In this document: in pieces, positions 19,291 through 28,919 of the stretch
How the letters are laid out: every line of letters starts with the position of its first letter
Position numbering within the stretch: the stretch's first letter is position 1
Source of the DNA: Oscillospiraceae bacterium
Lineage (GTDB): Bacteria; Bacillota; Clostridia; Oscillospirales; Oscillospiraceae
DNA length: 48,553 nt
Assembly (NCBI GenBank): GCA_017619715.1
Contig: JAFZRS010000005.1
Coordinates: 1 to 48,553 of the forward strand
Direction: 5' to 3'
Notes under the pieces: model-generated
What the model was told of the DNA's origin: nothing
Seen by the model: the letters and a program-made list of their open reading frames with translations, nothing else
Databases searched by the model: none
Program-made: the position numbers and the translations under genes

Positions 19291-19923
19291 TCAGTACCCC
19301 AATGCCGAAAGAATCGCCTGGGTCGTCGCGTCCACTTGTCCGCGATCGGCCACAGATTTCAGAATCCCACGGGCCTCGTAGAAACCCTTTAAGGGTTCTG
19401 TCTCTTTATGATAGACCTCCAAACGGCTTAATACCGTTTCGGGCGTATCATCTTTTCGCTGTACCAGCTTGCCGCCGCAAACGTCGCAGACGCCTGCAAC
19501 CTTGGGCGGAACGTGGACAACGTGATAGCTGGCGCCGCAGCTTTCACACACGCGCCTGCCGCTCATTCGCTCGACGATTTTTTCATCGGCGATCTCAATG
19601 GCGACCACCGCGTCAAAACTGATTCCGGCTGCCTCTAACGCCTCCGCCTGCGCGATCGTGCGGGGTACGCCGTCGAGAATAAACCCTCCGGCGCAATCCT
19701 CTTCACGCAAACGCTCACCGATGACTCCAATGATGACCTCATCGGGCACCAGGCGACCGGCGTCCATGTACCCCTTCGCCTGCAAGCCGACAGGGGTCGC
19801 ATTTTTGATAGCCGCGCGCAATATGTTGCCGGTGGAAATGGTGGGGATTCCCAGCTTATTCTTCAGGATCTCCGCCTGCGTACCCTTACCGGCACCGGGA
19901 GCGCCTAATAGGATCAGTTTCAT
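19291..19923 (-). CDS. adk: Adenylate kinase
   Basis: 210 aa. The P-loop GAPGAGKGTQ is at residues 7-16. A long-form LID carries four cysteines (CESCGASYH and CDVCGGK), which bind structural zinc as in other Gram-positive enzymes. The NMP-binding segment ISTGNILR is present. It follows secY by 10 bp. Confidence 0.98.
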   Translation of the reverse strand: MKLILLGAPGAGKGTQAEILKNKLGIPTISTGNILRAAIKNATPVGLQAKGYMDAGRLVPDEVIIGVIGERLREEDCAGGFILDGVPRTIAQAEALEAAGISFDAVVAIEIADEKIVERMSGRRVCESCGASYHVVHVPPKVAGVCDVCGGKLVQRKDDTPETVLSRLEVYHKETEPLKGFYEARGILKSVADRGQVDATTQAILSALGY

Positions 19924-19933
19924 GCAGCACCTC

Positions 19934-21223
19934 TTATTCCAGGAAACCCTTGTACTGACGCATCAGCATCTGGGATTCCAACGCCTGCACCGTTTCCAGT
20001 GCCACACCCACGACAATGATGACCGAGGTGCCGCCAATGGACAAGCTGGCGCTGTTGACGACCTTGCCGATAACGAGCGGAAGGATCGCCACAATTCCCA
20101 GATAGATGGCGCCAAACAGCGTCACCTTGTTCAACACCTTGCGGATAAAGTCGGTGGTGGGCTTGCCCGGACGGAAACCGGGAATAAAACCGCCGTTCTT
20201 CTTCAGGTTATTGGAGATCTCCACAGGGTTGAACTGAATGGTGGAGTAGAAGTAACTGAAACCGATGATCATCAGGAAGTAGACGATCATATAGAGTACC
20301 GACTTGCTGTCGATGGCTTGGAGCAGTCCGTGCCAGAAGGTGCCCTCCGCCGGCGCTTTGAAGAACGCGCCGATGGTGGCGGGCAGCATGGCGATGGATT
20401 GGGCGAAGATGATGGGCAGAACGCCGGACATGTTCACCTTCATGGGAAGCGTGGACGACTGACCGCCGTACATCTTCCGGCCTACCTGCCGCTTGGCATA
20501 CTGCACGGGGATACGACGCTCCGCGCCGTTGACCCACGTGATGAGCACAATCAGTGCCAACACACCTACAACGATCAGCGCCGCCATCCACCACGCCAGC
20601 GTCCCGGCACGCAGACCGGCGACTATCTGGCTGACCATGCTGGGAACACGGCTGAGGATACCGGCAAACAGGATCATGGAAATGCCGTTGCCGATACCGA
20701 ACTCGGTGATCTGTTCACCCATCCACATAACGAAGGCACTGCCCGCGATGAAGGACACGATAATCACCAGAGCCGCCCAGAAACCGGGCGCGGTCTCCGA
20801 CAGAATCCCGTAGTTCTTCATCAGCATGTAGTAGCCCCAGCCTTGCAAAATGGCAATGGCAATGGTGGCGTAACGGGTGATGGACTGGATCTTCTTCTTG
20901 CCCTCTTCGCCGCCGTCACGCGCCAGACGCTCCAGGGCGGGGATCGCCATGGTCAGCAGCTGGATAATGATGGAGCTGTTGATATAGGGCTGTACGCCCA
21001 GGGCAAAGAGTGTCGCGTTGGCAAAGGCGCCGCCGGACATCACGTTGTAAAGACCCAGAATCGTGGTGCTCATGGCGTTGATGGTATCGCCCAACGCCTT
21101 CACATTCACGTAGGGGGTGGGAATGGCGTTGCCGATGCGGAAAATCAAAAGGATCAGTGCCGTAAAAACGATCTTCTTACGCAGCTCGGGAATACCCCAC
21201 GCCTTACGAATCGTTTGGATCAC
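19934..21223 (-). CDS. secY: Preprotein translocase subunit SecY
   Basis: 429 aa with about ten membrane segments, the channel-forming subunit of the Sec translocon. Family features include IPTPYVNV near the N-terminus, the plug region, and the cytoplasmic GFIPGFRPGKPTTDFI loop that contacts ribosome and SecA. It begins 1 nt after the rplO stop. With secA and secG, the window holds all Sec channel/motor genes except secE. Confidence 0.98.
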   Translation of the reverse strand: MIQTIRKAWGIPELRKKIVFTALILLIFRIGNAIPTPYVNVKALGDTINAMSTTILGLYNVMSGGAFANATLFALGVQPYINSSIIIQLLTMAIPALERLARDGGEEGKKKIQSITRYATIAIAILQGWGYYMLMKNYGILSETAPGFWAALVIIVSFIAGSAFVMWMGEQITEFGIGNGISMILFAGILSRVPSMVSQIVAGLRAGTLAWWMAALIVVGVLALIVLITWVNGAERRIPVQYAKRQVGRKMYGGQSSTLPMKVNMSGVLPIIFAQSIAMLPATIGAFFKAPAEGTFWHGLLQAIDSKSVLYMIVYFLMIIGFSYFYSTIQFNPVEISNNLKKNGGFIPGFRPGKPTTDFIRKVLNKVTLFGAIYLGIVAILPLVIGKVVNSASLSIGGTSVIIVVGVALETVQALESQMLMRQYKGFLE

Positions 21224-21224
21224 G

Positions 21225-21665
21225 TCAGATCACCTCTGCCTTTCCACCGGCCGCCTCAATCGCTTCCTTGGCAGCCTGGGAGAAAGCAGTAGCTTGTACG
21301 GTCACCTTCTTGGTCACGTTTCCGCTTGCAAGAACTTTGTAGCCGTACTCACACTTACTCAGGATACCCTTGGCAAGCAGAGCCTCTGCGGTGACGGTCT
21401 CGCCGTCCTCAAACTTGTTGAGGGCGCTCAGGTTGATAATCTCCAACGGGGTGGCAAAGATATTATGGAAGCCGCGCTTGGGAATCCGGCGTGCCAGAGG
21501 CATCTGACCGCCTTCAAAGCCGATGCGGGTTCCGCCGCCGCTGCGGGCCTTCTGTCCTTTATGACCGCGACCGGCAGTCTTTCCGTTGCCGGAACCGGCG
21601 CCCCGACCCTTGCGGTAAGCTTCCTTCGTGGAGCCGGCTGCGGGAGACAATTCATTCAGTTTCAT
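21225..21665 (-). CDS. rplO: 50S ribosomal protein L15
   Basis: 146 aa with the glycine-rich basic N-terminal extension typical of L15 ([19 protein letters not shown]) and the motif [18 protein letters not shown]. It binds 23S rRNA early in 50S assembly. It lies 14 bp after rpmD. Confidence 0.98.
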   Translation of the reverse strand: MKLNELSPAAGSTKEAYRKGRGAGSGNGKTAGRGHKGQKARSGGGTRIGFEGGQMPLARRIPKRGFHNIFATPLEIINLSALNKFEDGETVTAEALLAKGILSKCEYGYKVLASGNVTKKVTVQATAFSQAAKEAIEAAGGKAEVI

Positions 21666-21679
21666 GCTCTCGCACCTCC

Positions 21680-21862
21680 TTATTTTTCTTCGGTCACCTG
21701 CAGCAGGTAACCGATCTTGGCGAGCTTGCCTTTTGTCTGGGCGTTGTCGGGCTGCACGGTGGTGTCGCCGATCTTCTTAAGACCCAGAGAGTGGGCAGTG
21801 GCAATGTGCTTATCCAGCCTGCCATTAAGGCTCTTAACGAGCTTGATGTTCAGATTAGCCAT
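21680..21862 (-). CDS. rpmD: 50S ribosomal protein L30
   Basis: 60 aa, the compact bacterial L30 ([10 protein letters not shown] and [15 protein letters not shown]). It lies 10 bp after rpsE with GGAGG upstream. Confidence 0.97.
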   Translation of the reverse strand: MANLNIKLVKSLNGRLDKHIATAHSLGLKKIGDTTVQPDNAQTKGKLAKIGYLLQVTEEK

Positions 21863-21872
21863 GTTGCCCTCC

Positions 21873-22373
21873 TTAACCTACGATCTCGCTGACGGCCTTG
21901 CCGCGAACACGGGCGACCTCTTCCGTCGTGCGCAGAGCCTTCAAGCCTTCAAAGGTGGCCGCCACCACGTTCACCGCGGTATTGGAGCGCAGGCATTTGG
22001 TACGGATATCCTTGATGCCGGCAGCTTCCATGATGATACGCACCGGACCGCCGGCGATAACGCCGGTACCGGGAGCGGCGGGCTTGAGCAGCACGCGGCC
22101 CGCGCCGGCTTCACCGATCACCTCATGGGGAATGGTACTGCCGGAGAGGGAAACGGTAATCATGTTCTTCTTGGCGTCCTCGATGCCCTTGCGGATCGCT
22201 TCGGGCACTTCGGCGGCTTTGCCAAGGCCGAAGCCGACCTTGCCCTTGCCGTCGCCGACGACCATCAGAGCGGAGAACTTCATGACGCGGCCGCCCTTGA
22301 CCGTCTTGGACACGCGGTTGGTTGCTACGACTCTTTCAATGAACTCACTGGGTTCTCTTTCAAATCTGGGCAT
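21873..22373 (-). CDS. rpsE: 30S ribosomal protein S5
   Basis: 166 aa with an N-terminal double-stranded RNA-binding fold ([18 protein letters not shown]) and the C-terminal S5 domain. It acts in decoding accuracy and mRNA unwinding at the entry site. I start at ATG 22373 ([16 protein letters not shown]) because AGGAGG lies 9 nt upstream and rplR ends just before; the frame is open 53 codons further into rplR but shows no similarity there. Confidence 0.97.
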   Translation of the reverse strand: MPRFEREPSEFIERVVATNRVSKTVKGGRVMKFSALMVVGDGKGKVGFGLGKAAEVPEAIRKGIEDAKKNMITVSLSGSTIPHEVIGEAGAGRVLLKPAAPGTGVIAGGPVRIIMEAAGIKDIRTKCLRSNTAVNVVAATFEGLKALRTTEEVARVRGKAVSEIVG

Positions 22374-22392
22374 TGTCAGTTGTCCTCCTCTC

Positions 22393-22752
22393 TCAGAATT
22401 CCAGGCCGCCCTCACGGGCGCCTTCCGCCAGCTCCGCCACGCGGCCGTGATACAGGTAACCGCCGCGGTCAAAAACGACCTTGTCGATTCCCTTGGCCTT
22501 GCAGCGCTCGGCCACCAGCTTGCCCACAGCACGGGCGGCGGTCTTGTTGCCGCCGTTGCCCTCGATCTCCTTGTCCAGAGAGGACGCGGAGACCAGCGTG
22601 TTGCCGGCTACATCGTCGATGACCTGAGCGTAGATGTTCTTCTCGCTGCGAAATACGTTCAAACGGGGACGCTCGGGAGTGCCGGACACCTTGGCGCGGA
22701 CTCTCTTATGGCGCTTCAAACGCTGGGCGTTTGTATCGGGTCTTTTAATCAT
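22393..22752 (-). CDS. rplR: 50S ribosomal protein L18
   Basis: 119 aa. It binds 5S rRNA together with L5. The signature [21 protein letters not shown] and the C-terminal [20 protein letters not shown] are clear. It lies 14 bp after rplF. Confidence 0.98.
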   Translation of the reverse strand: MIKRPDTNAQRLKRHKRVRAKVSGTPERPRLNVFRSEKNIYAQVIDDVAGNTLVSASSLDKEIEGNGGNKTAARAVGKLVAERCKAKGIDKVVFDRGGYLYHGRVAELAEGAREGGLEF

Positions 22753-22766
22753 TTCGGCACACCTCC

Positions 22767-23312
22767 TTACTTCTTGGCGCCGGTCTTACCGACCTTGCGG
22801 CGAATGACCTCATCGACATACTTGATGCCCTTGCCCTTATACGGCTCAGGCGGACGCTTCTCGCGGACTTCCGCCGCGAACTGACCGACCTTCTGCTTGT
22901 CGGGTCCGGAGATCACAACCTTGTTGGCAGCGGGTACGTCGATGGTGATACCATCGATCTCCGACACGATGACCTGATGGGAATAGCCCAGGTTCATCAC
23001 CAGATTTTTGCCCTCTTTGGCGGCGCGGTAACCGACGCCGTTGATCTCCAGCTCCTTTTTGAAGCCCTCGCTCACGCCGACGACCATGTTGTGCAGCAGC
23101 GCACGGGTCATACCGTGCAGCGCGCAGTGCGCCTTATCGTCGGAGGGGCGCTTGACGTGGATGGTGGCGCCGTCCTTTTCCAGGATCATCTCCGGGTGGA
23201 GCGTCTGGGTCAGGGTACCCTTGGGACCCTTGACGGTCACAACATTGTTCTGCGCGATGGTCACTTCCACACCGGCGGGGATGGCAACGGGCATTCTACC
23301 AATTCTCGACAT
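22767..23312 (-). CDS. rplF: 50S ribosomal protein L6
   Basis: 181 aa with two repeated L6 folds; the C-terminal one ends in [17 protein letters not shown] and [11 protein letters not shown]. It sits near the factor-binding site of the 50S subunit. It follows rpsH by 15 bp with GGAGG upstream. Confidence 0.98.
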   Translation of the reverse strand: MSRIGRMPVAIPAGVEVTIAQNNVVTVKGPKGTLTQTLHPEMILEKDGATIHVKRPSDDKAHCALHGMTRALLHNMVVGVSEGFKKELEINGVGYRAAKEGKNLVMNLGYSHQVIVSEIDGITIDVPAANKVVISGPDKQKVGQFAAEVREKRPPEPYKGKGIKYVDEVIRRKVGKTGAKK

Positions 23313-23327
23313 TGTTCAAAACCCTCC

Positions 23328-23726
23328 TTACCATACGAACGCCAGGACCTCACCGCCGACGTGCGCCGCGCGAGCGGCCTTGTCGGTCATGACGCCCTTG
23401 GAAGTGGATACGATCGCGATACCGAGACCGCGCAGCACGCGGGGCAGCTCATCGGCGCCCACGTACACGCGAAGACCCGGCTTGGACACGCGGCGAAGAC
23501 CGGTGATGACCTTCTCTTTGCCGGCGTTGTACTTCAGGGTGATGCGAATGATGCCCTGGGTACCGTCCTCGACGACCTGATAGCCCTTGATGTAGCCCTC
23601 GTCCAACAGAATCTGTGCAATGCTCTTTTTCATGTTGGAGGCGGGAACATCTACGGTCTCGTGCTTGGCATTGTTGGCGTTGCGAATGCGGGTGAGCATA
23701 TCCGCAACAGGATCAGTGATGTGCAT
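23328..23726 (-). CDS. rpsH: 30S ribosomal protein S8
   Basis: 132 aa. The N-terminal [14 protein letters not shown] and C-terminal [13 protein letters not shown] motifs are typical. S8 binds helix 21 of 16S rRNA and, in E. coli, represses the spc operon by binding its mRNA. Here an unusually long 170-nt untranslated gap precedes it and contains hairpins. AGGAGG lies before the ATG. Confidence 0.98.
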   Translation of the reverse strand: MHITDPVADMLTRIRNANNAKHETVDVPASNMKKSIAQILLDEGYIKGYQVVEDGTQGIIRITLKYNAGKEKVITGLRRVSKPGLRVYVGADELPRVLRGLGIAIVSTSKGVMTDKAARAAHVGGEVLAFVW

Positions 23727-23896
23727 ACGATTATCCTCCTAATTTAGAGTTACAGGCGTTGCCTGTTCAGGCAGCGAGGTATCACGGCTAATTTGAAACG
23801 TACACCTTTGTCTGTGCCACGCCGTAATTAACAGTGACCTTTCGCCATCCTTTTATATCCAAGAGGGTGAACCCTCCTTGGCGCGTGGGAATTTGT
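23727..23896 (-). promoter_or_regulatory. Long structured gap between rpsN and rpsH
   Basis: A 170-nt interval without a credible gene, whereas most neighbouring genes are 1-25 bp apart. On the minus strand it holds a bulged hairpin starting CCAAGGAGGG-TTCA-CCCTC near 23855-23880. Near 23750-23775 there are two overlapping, mutually exclusive hairpins built from GCCTG/CAGGC repeats, just before the rpsH RBS. No consensus promoter was found. An mRNA regulatory element, for instance a target for S8, is an inference only. Confidence 0.4.
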
Positions 23897-24082
23897 TTAC
23901 CAGGAAGCCTTGCGGACACCGGGGATCTCGCCCTTGTAAGCCAGCGTCCGGAAGCAGATGCGGCACACGCCGTAGTCACGCAGATAGGCGTGAGGACGGC
24001 CGCAGATCTTGCAGCGGTTGTACTTACGGGTGGAGAACTTCGCAGGTGCTTTCTGCTTGAGCTTCATCGACAGCTTTGCCAT
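23897..24082 (-). CDS. rpsN: 30S ribosomal protein S14, zinc-binding type Z
   Basis: 61 aa. The zinc ligands C24, C27, C40 and C43 (CKICGRPH and CRICF) place it in the short zinc-type S14 common in Gram-positives. It is needed for late 30S assembly. It follows rplE by 19 bp with AGGAGG upstream. Confidence 0.97.
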   Translation of the reverse strand: MAKLSMKLKQKAPAKFSTRKYNRCKICGRPHAYLRDYGVCRICFRTLAYKGEIPGVRKASW

Positions 24083-24101
24083 GTTTCGTCTCCTCCTCTA
24101 C

Positions 24102-24641
24102 TCAGCGTTCAAAGGGAGCGCCGACCAGAGTCAGCAGCTCACGTGCCTCTTCATCGGACTGCGCGGTCGTGCAGATCACGATATCCATGCCGCGGATCTT
24201 GTCGATCTTGTCGTAGTCGATCTCGGGGAAGATCAGCTGCTCCTTGATGCCCAGGGCATAGTTGCCGCGACCGTCGAAGGCGTTGGCGCTGATGCCGCGG
24301 AAGTCGCGCACACGGGGCAGAGCCACGTTGAACAGACGATCCAAAAACTCCCACATCTTGTCGCCGCGCAGCGTGACCTTGGCGCCTACCGGCATACCTT
24401 CACGCAGCTTGAAGTTCGCCACGGACTTCTTGGCGATGGTGATGATCGCCTTCTGACCGGTGATCTCGCTCAGATCCTTCACCACGGCGTCCAGTACCTT
24501 GGGATTTTCACGGGCTTCGCCGCAACCCACGTTCACCACGACCTTGTCGATCTTGGGGATCTGCATGGTGGACTTATAACCGAACTTCTTGAAGAGAGCG
24601 GGAGCTACCTCGGCGGTATACTTTTCTTTCAGTCGTGCCAT
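24102..24641 (-). CDS. rplE: 50S ribosomal protein L5
   Basis: 179 aa. It binds 5S rRNA and contacts P-site tRNA. Motifs visible include [34 protein letters not shown] and [17 protein letters not shown]. It follows rplX by 19 bp. Confidence 0.98.
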   Translation of the reverse strand: MARLKEKYTAEVAPALFKKFGYKSTMQIPKIDKVVVNVGCGEARENPKVLDAVVKDLSEITGQKAIITIAKKSVANFKLREGMPVGAKVTLRGDKMWEFLDRLFNVALPRVRDFRGISANAFDGRGNYALGIKEQLIFPEIDYDKIDKIRGMDIVICTTAQSDEEARELLTLVGAPFER

Positions 24642-24660
24642 TGTTCGCTACTCTCCTTTC

Positions 24661-24975
24661 TCAAAGCTCGGCGCCGCAGTGCTTGCACACGCGGACCTTC
24701 TTGCCGTCTTTGACCTCCATGGCGACGCGGGTTCCCTTATCGCACTTGGGGCAGATGACCTGCACCTTGCTGGCGTACAGAGCCGCCTCGCGCTTGACAA
24801 TGCCGCCCTCTTCGCCCTGCTTGCGGGGCTTGATGTGGCAGGTAACCATGTTCACACCTTCCACAACGACCTTGCGCTCGCTGGGGATCGTGCCCAGCAC
24901 CTTGCCGGTCTTGCCCTTGTCCTTGCCGGACAGAACGACCACCTTGTCGTTCTTCTTGATCTTCAAACTATTCAT
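24661..24975 (-). CDS. rplX: 50S ribosomal protein L24
   Basis: 104 aa with an N-terminal KOW motif (DKVVVLSGKDKGKTGKVLG). The C-terminal part carries two CxxC pairs (CPKC and CKHC) that look like a zinc ribbon; this is found in some clostridial L24 proteins. It is an early assembly initiator of the 50S subunit. It follows rplN by 13 bp. Confidence 0.97.
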   Translation of the reverse strand: MNSLKIKKNDKVVVLSGKDKGKTGKVLGTIPSERKVVVEGVNMVTCHIKPRKQGEEGGIVKREAALYASKVQVICPKCDKGTRVAMEVKDGKKVRVCKHCGAEL

Positions 24976-24988
24976 TCTCCGGACCTCC

Positions 24989-25357
24989 TCAAATTACTTC
25001 GGGAGCCAGGGACAGGATCTTCATGTAATCCTTGTCGCGCAGCTCGCGAGCAACCGGCCCAAAGATACGGGTACCTCTGGGGTTCTTATCCTCCTTGATG
25101 AGGACGGCGGCGTTGTCGTCGAAACGGACGTAGGTACCGTCGGCGCGGCGCACACCCTTGGCGCTGCGGACGATCACGGCCTTGACAACCTCGCCCTTCT
25201 TTACCTGGCCGCCGGGGGCGCTCTTGCGCACGGAAGCGACGATCACATCGCCGATGTTGCCGTACTTGCGCTTGGAGCCGCCCAGCACCCGGATGCACTT
25301 GATCTCCTTGGCGCCGGTATTATCGGCTACCTTCAGATAGGACTCTTGCTGAATCAT
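24989..25357 (-). CDS. rplN: 50S ribosomal protein L14
   Basis: 122 aa, strongly conserved ([42 protein letters not shown]). It forms part of the intersubunit bridge. It follows rpsQ by 14 bp. Confidence 0.99.
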   Translation of the reverse strand: MIQQESYLKVADNTGAKEIKCIRVLGGSKRKYGNIGDVIVASVRKSAPGGQVKKGEVVKAVIVRSAKGVRRADGTYVRFDDNAAVLIKEDKNPRGTRIFGPVARELRDKDYMKILSLAPEVI

Positions 25358-25371
25358 ACTCCGGCACCTCC

Positions 25372-25635
25372 TTACTTCGCCTTCTCGATGATCTCAACCA
25401 CGCGCCAGCGCTTGTCCTTGGACAGGGGACGGGTCTCCATCACTTTCACCACGTCGCCTACGCCGCAGCGGTTCTCCTCGTCGTGCGCCTTCAGCTTGTA
25501 TGTGCGGCCGACGATCTTCTTATACAGGGGATGGGCGACACGGTCCTCGATGGCAACGACCACGGTCTTATCCATCTTGTCGGACACCACTTTGCCCACG
25601 CGGGTCTTGCGGGAGGAAATTCTCTTCTCTTCCAT
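25372..25635 (-). CDS. rpsQ: 30S ribosomal protein S17
   Basis: 87 aa OB-fold protein that binds the 5' domain of 16S rRNA ([36 protein letters not shown]). I start at ATG 25635 ([10 protein letters not shown]) because GGAGGGG lies 9 nt upstream. An in-frame start 7 codons further would sit on top of that RBS. It begins 1 nt after the rpmC stop. Confidence 0.97.
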   Translation of the reverse strand: MEEKRISSRKTRVGKVVSDKMDKTVVVAIEDRVAHPLYKKIVGRTYKLKAHDEENRCGVGDVVKVMETRPLSKDKRWRVVEIIEKAK

Positions 25636-25636
25636 T

Positions 25637-25828
25637 TTACTTCCCCTCCTTTTCACGGATCACAGTCTTGACGCGGGCAATATCACGCTTCGTTTCAGCG
25701 ATTTTGAGAGGATTGTCCAACTGATTGGTCGCCAGTTGCATACGAAGGAAGAACAAATCCTTCTTCAGGGAGTTCAGCTTCTCATTGAGCTGCTCCACGG
25801 TCATTGCACGTGCTTCAGTTGCCTTCAT
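25637..25828 (-). CDS. rpmC: 50S ribosomal protein L29
   Basis: 63 aa from ATG 25828 ([14 protein letters not shown]), which resembles other L29 N-termini. An in-frame GTG at 25837 with GAGG upstream, overlapping the rplP end, is a possible alternative. The body shows the two-helix L29 form ([20 protein letters not shown]). It sits at the tunnel exit, near the binding sites for SRP and trigger factor. Confidence 0.95.
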   Translation of the reverse strand: MKATEARAMTVEQLNEKLNSLKKDLFFLRMQLATNQLDNPLKIAETKRDIARVKTVIREKEGK

Positions 25829-25829
25829 C

Positions 25830-26264
25830 TCATTCACCTACTTCCTCAGCGGTGAGATCCTCGCGCTTGACGATCTTCGACTTGATGGGCAGCTTGTGGC
25901 TGGCAAGACGAAGCGCCTCGCGGGCGACGTCCTCGGGGACGCCGGCGATCTCGAACATGACACGGCCGGGTTTGACGACCGCGACCCAATACTCGGGGGA
26001 ACCTTTACCGGAACCCATGCGGGTCTCCGCCGGCTTCTCGGTAACGGGCTTGTCGGGGAAGATCTTGATCCACACCTGACCGCCGCGCTTGGTATAGCGC
26101 GTCATGGCGATACGGGCGGCTTCGATCTGATTGCTGGTGATCCATGCCGGCTCAACAGCAACGAGGCCAAACTCACCGTACGTAACGGTATTGCCTCGCG
26201 TGGCCTTACCGGTGAGGCGGCCACGGTGTACTCTGCGGTACTTGACTCTCTTAGGCAGAAGCAT
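25830..26264 (-). CDS. rplP: 50S ribosomal protein L16
   Basis: 144 aa. It begins [19 protein letters not shown] and contains the conserved [20 protein letters not shown] and [18 protein letters not shown]. It supports the A site and is essential for peptidyl transfer. Its start overlaps the rpsC stop by one base (TAATG), so translation is coupled. Confidence 0.98.
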   Translation of the reverse strand: MLLPKRVKYRRVHRGRLTGKATRGNTVTYGEFGLVAVEPAWITSNQIEAARIAMTRYTKRGGQVWIKIFPDKPVTEKPAETRMGSGKGSPEYWVAVVKPGRVMFEIAGVPEDVAREALRLASHKLPIKSKIVKREDLTAEEVGE

Positions 26265-27124
26265 TACTGCGCGCCTCCTTCCTGTTTCTCAATGGGTCTG
26301 CGACCGCCCTCCGGACGCGGACCGCGGTTGAATCCGCCCTCGCGGCGCTGACCGTCGCGGTTAAAGCCGCCTTCGCGGCGCTGACCGTCACGATTGAAGC
26401 CTCCGCGGCGCTCGCCGTCACGGCGGCCGCGGCGCTCACGGCGCTCCTGATAGGGCTTGGTGGTATCCAGCGTGCGGGGAGTGGTGCGGAGCGTCTGGGT
26501 CAGGATCTCGCCCTTGTAGATCCAAACCTTCACACCGATGCGACCGAAGGTGGTCGCCGCTTCGGCAAAGCCGTAGTCGATATCGGCGCGCAGCGTCTGC
26601 AGAGGGATCGTACCCTCGTGATAATGCTCCGTACCGGCAATCTCGCGTCCGCCCAGGCGGCCGTTGCAGTTGCACTTGATGCCCTTGGCACCGGCGCGCA
26701 TGGCACGACCCATGGCGTTCTTCATGGCGCGGCGATGAGAAATACGCTTCTCGATCTGCGCGGCGATATTCTCCGCCACCAATTGTGCGTCCATATCGGG
26801 GTTGCGAACCTCCACGATATTCAGCTTCACGGTCTTGCCGATCAGCTTCTCCACGCTCTTGCGGTACTCCTCCACCTGGTCGCCGCCCTTGCCGATCACG
26901 ATACCGGGACGGGCTACGTGCAGGTAGATGGTAACAGCTTCGCTGCTGCGCTCGATCTCAATCTTGGAGACACCGGCGGCATACAGGAGCTTCTTCAGAT
27001 ACTGGCGGATCTTGTGATCCTCGACCAACAGGTCGCCGACCTTCTCATTGCTGGCATACCAACGGGAATCCCAGTCTTTGATGACGCCCACGCGCATGCC
27101 GTGGGGATTAACTTTCTGTCCCAT
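26264..27124 (-). CDS. rpsC: 30S ribosomal protein S3 with long Arg/Gly-rich tail
   Basis: 286 aa, clearly longer than the usual 210-230. Residues 1 to about 225 are normal S3: the KH domain has [15 protein letters not shown], and the C-terminal domain ends in [15 protein letters not shown] and a short linker. The extra 60 residues (227-286) are low-complexity and basic. They include an 11-residue repeat [11 protein letters not shown], twice exact (241-262) and once partial (263-272). The tail resembles RGG-type RNA-binding segments. Such extensions are known in some Clostridia, but the repeat is notable. Confidence 0.96.
   Translation of the reverse strand: MGQKVNPHGMRVGVIKDWDSRWYASNEKVGDLLVEDHKIRQYLKKLLYAAGVSKIEIERSSEAVTIYLHVARPGIVIGKGGDQVEEYRKSVEKLIGKTVKLNIVEVRNPDMDAQLVAENIAAQIEKRISHRRAMKNAMGRAMRAGAKGIKCNCNGRLGGREIAGTEHYHEGTIPLQTLRADIDYGFAEAATTFGRIGVKVWIYKGEILTQTLRTTPRTLDTTKPYQERRERRGRRDGERRGGFNRDGQRREGGFNRDGQRREGGFNRGPRPEGGRRPIEKQEGGAQ
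26309..26404 (-). repeat. 33-bp coding repeat in the rpsC tail
   Basis: Two full and one partial copies of a 33-bp unit encode [11 protein letters not shown]. Copies differ by a few synonymous changes, so the repeat is not brand-new but has been kept in frame. Confidence 0.8.
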
Positions 27125-27139
27125 AAACTGTCTCCTCCC

Positions 27140-27475
27140 TTAGTCTTTCTCAGCGACGGCCAGCGTCACATGAGAGGTTCTCTTGTTGATGCGATAGGCA
27201 CGACCCTGCGCGCGGGGCATCATACGCTTCAAGATGGGGCCGGGCGTGGCAAACACCTGAGTGATCACCAGCTTGTCGCCGTCCAGATTGAAGTTGTTTT
27301 CCGCATTGGCGCAGGCGCTCTTGAGGAGCTTCATCAGCGGTTCGGACGCAGCCTTGGGGGTCTGCATCAGAATCGCCATGGCGGTCTTGACGTCCTTACC
27401 GCGGATCAGATCGCATACGATCTGGATCTTGCGGGGAGAGATGCGAACGTATCTCAAATAGGCTTTAGCTTCCAT
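27140..27475 (-). CDS. rplV: 50S ribosomal protein L22
   Basis: 111 aa (MEAKAYLRYVRISPRKIQIV, RAQGRAYRINKRTSHVTL). Its beta-hairpin lines the exit tunnel. I start at ATG 27475, which has AGGAGG 9 nt upstream; an in-frame ATG 3 codons earlier directly abuts the RBS and is unlikely. Confidence 0.97.
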   Translation of the reverse strand: MEAKAYLRYVRISPRKIQIVCDLIRGKDVKTAMAILMQTPKAASEPLMKLLKSACANAENNFNLDGDKLVITQVFATPGPILKRMMPRAQGRAYRINKRTSHVTLAVAEKD

Positions 27476-27489
27476 ATTCTGCATCCTCC

Positions 27490-27753
27490 TTACTTAGACT
27501 TGGCGTGGCCGCGGAAGGTGCGGGTGGGCGCAAACTCACCCAGCTTGTGACCGACCATATCCTCCTGGATATAGACGGGCACGTGGCGGCGACCGTCATG
27601 CACGGCGATGGTGTGACCGACGAAGGAGGGGAAAATCGTGGAGCTGCGGCTCCAGGTCTTCAACACGTTCTTCGTGCCGGTCTTGTTCATTTCCTCGACC
27701 CGTTTGAGAAGCTCCGGGGCAACATACGGGCCTTTTTTAACAGATCTGCTCAT
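27490..27753 (-). CDS. rpsS: 30S ribosomal protein S19
   Basis: 87 aa ([50 protein letters not shown]). It lies in the 30S head with S13. It follows rplB by 14 bp. Confidence 0.98.
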   Translation of the reverse strand: MSRSVKKGPYVAPELLKRVEEMNKTGTKNVLKTWSRSSTIFPSFVGHTIAVHDGRRHVPVYIQEDMVGHKLGEFAPTRTFRGHAKSK

Positions 27754-27767
27754 ATTAACTTGCCTCC

Positions 27768-28604
27768 TTACTTCACGTTGCGGCGCTTGACAATGAACTT
27801 GTCAGTCGGATTCTTCTTCTTGCGCGTCTTGTAACCCAGCGCGGGCTTGCCCCAAGGCGTAACAGGACCGGGACGGCCCACCGGGGACTTGCCTTCACCG
27901 CCGCCGTGGGGGTGATCGCAGGGGTTCATGACGCTGCCGCGAACGGTGGGACGCCAACCCATGTGGCGTTTCCGACCGGCCTTACCGATCTGCACGTTCT
28001 CATGCTCCAGATTGCCGACCTGACCGATGCAGGCTTTGCAATTCGTGCGAATGATGCGTACCTCGCCGGACGGCATACGGATCTGGGCGTCGTCGCCCTC
28101 CTTCGCCATGAGCTGGGCATACGCACCGGCGCTGCGCACCAGCTGCGCGCCCTTGCCGGGGTGCATCTCAATATTGTGGATCACGGTACCAACGGGAATG
28201 TTGGCAATGGGCAGGCAGTTGCCGGGCTTGATATCCGCCGCCGCGGAGGAGAGCACCTTATCGCCTGCGGCAAGACCCACAGGAGCGATGATGTAGCGCT
28301 TCTCGCCGTCGGCATACTCCACCAGCGCGATGTTGGCGCTGCGGTTGGGATCGTACTCCAGGCGCAGTACGGTGGCTTCCATATCCACCTTGTCGCGCTT
28401 AAAGTCGATGATGCGGTACTTGCGCTTCTCGCCGCCGCCGCGATGGCGGACGGTGATGCGGCCGTAGCTGTTGCGACCAGCGTTCTTCTTCAGCACCTCA
28501 ACAAGGCCGGACTCGGGCTTGGCGTGCTTGTCGATGCCGTCAAAGCCGGAGACGGTCATATGCCGGCGGGAAGGGGTGGTCGGCTTATAGGTTTTAATAG
28601 ACAT
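27768..28604 (-). CDS. rplB: 50S ribosomal protein L2
   Basis: 278 aa. It binds domain IV of 23S rRNA and is needed for subunit joining and peptidyl transfer. The invariant [20 protein letters not shown] and the N-terminal [14 protein letters not shown] are present. It follows rplW by 18 bp. Confidence 0.99.
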   Translation of the reverse strand: MSIKTYKPTTPSRRHMTVSGFDGIDKHAKPESGLVEVLKKNAGRNSYGRITVRHRGGGEKRKYRIIDFKRDKVDMEATVLRLEYDPNRSANIALVEYADGEKRYIIAPVGLAAGDKVLSSAAADIKPGNCLPIANIPVGTVIHNIEMHPGKGAQLVRSAGAYAQLMAKEGDDAQIRMPSGEVRIIRTNCKACIGQVGNLEHENVQIGKAGRKRHMGWRPTVRGSVMNPCDHPHGGGEGKSPVGRPGPVTPWGKPALGYKTRKKKNPTDKFIVKRRNVK

Positions 28605-28622
28605 TTCTTACACTCCTCCCTC

Positions 28623-28919
28623 TTACACCATACCCTCGAAGAACTCGATGGTCTTGGAATCCTCCGCCAACTGGACGTAAGCCTTTTTCCAGTTCTTGCG
28701 GAAACCGGGACGGCTCGCGCCCAAGCGCTTTGCCTTGCCCTTATAGTTGATGGTATTGACCTTGGCGACCTTCACACCGAAGATCTCCTCTACCGCCTTC
28801 TTGATCTCAATCTTGCCGGCGTCGGGCGCCACTTCGAAGACGTACTTCTTCTCGCCGGTGGCTGCCATGGAACGCTCGGTGATGATGGGGCGGATAATGA
28901 TGTCGTATACGTTTGCCAT
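28623..28919 (-). CDS. rplW: 50S ribosomal protein L23
   Basis: 98 aa ([35 protein letters not shown]). It forms the docking site for trigger factor and SRP at the tunnel exit. Its start overlaps the rplD stop by one base. Confidence 0.98.
   Translation of the reverse strand: MANVYDIIIRPIITERSMAATGEKKYVFEVAPDAGKIEIKKAVEEIFGVKVAKVNTINYKGKAKRLGASRPGFRKNWKKAYVQLAEDSKTIEFFEGMV

Noticed and set aside
23788..23979. A minus-strand open frame of 63 codons across the rpsN-rpsH gap
   Set aside because: It overlaps rpsN in another frame, lacks a ribosome-binding site, and its peptide has no recognisable family.
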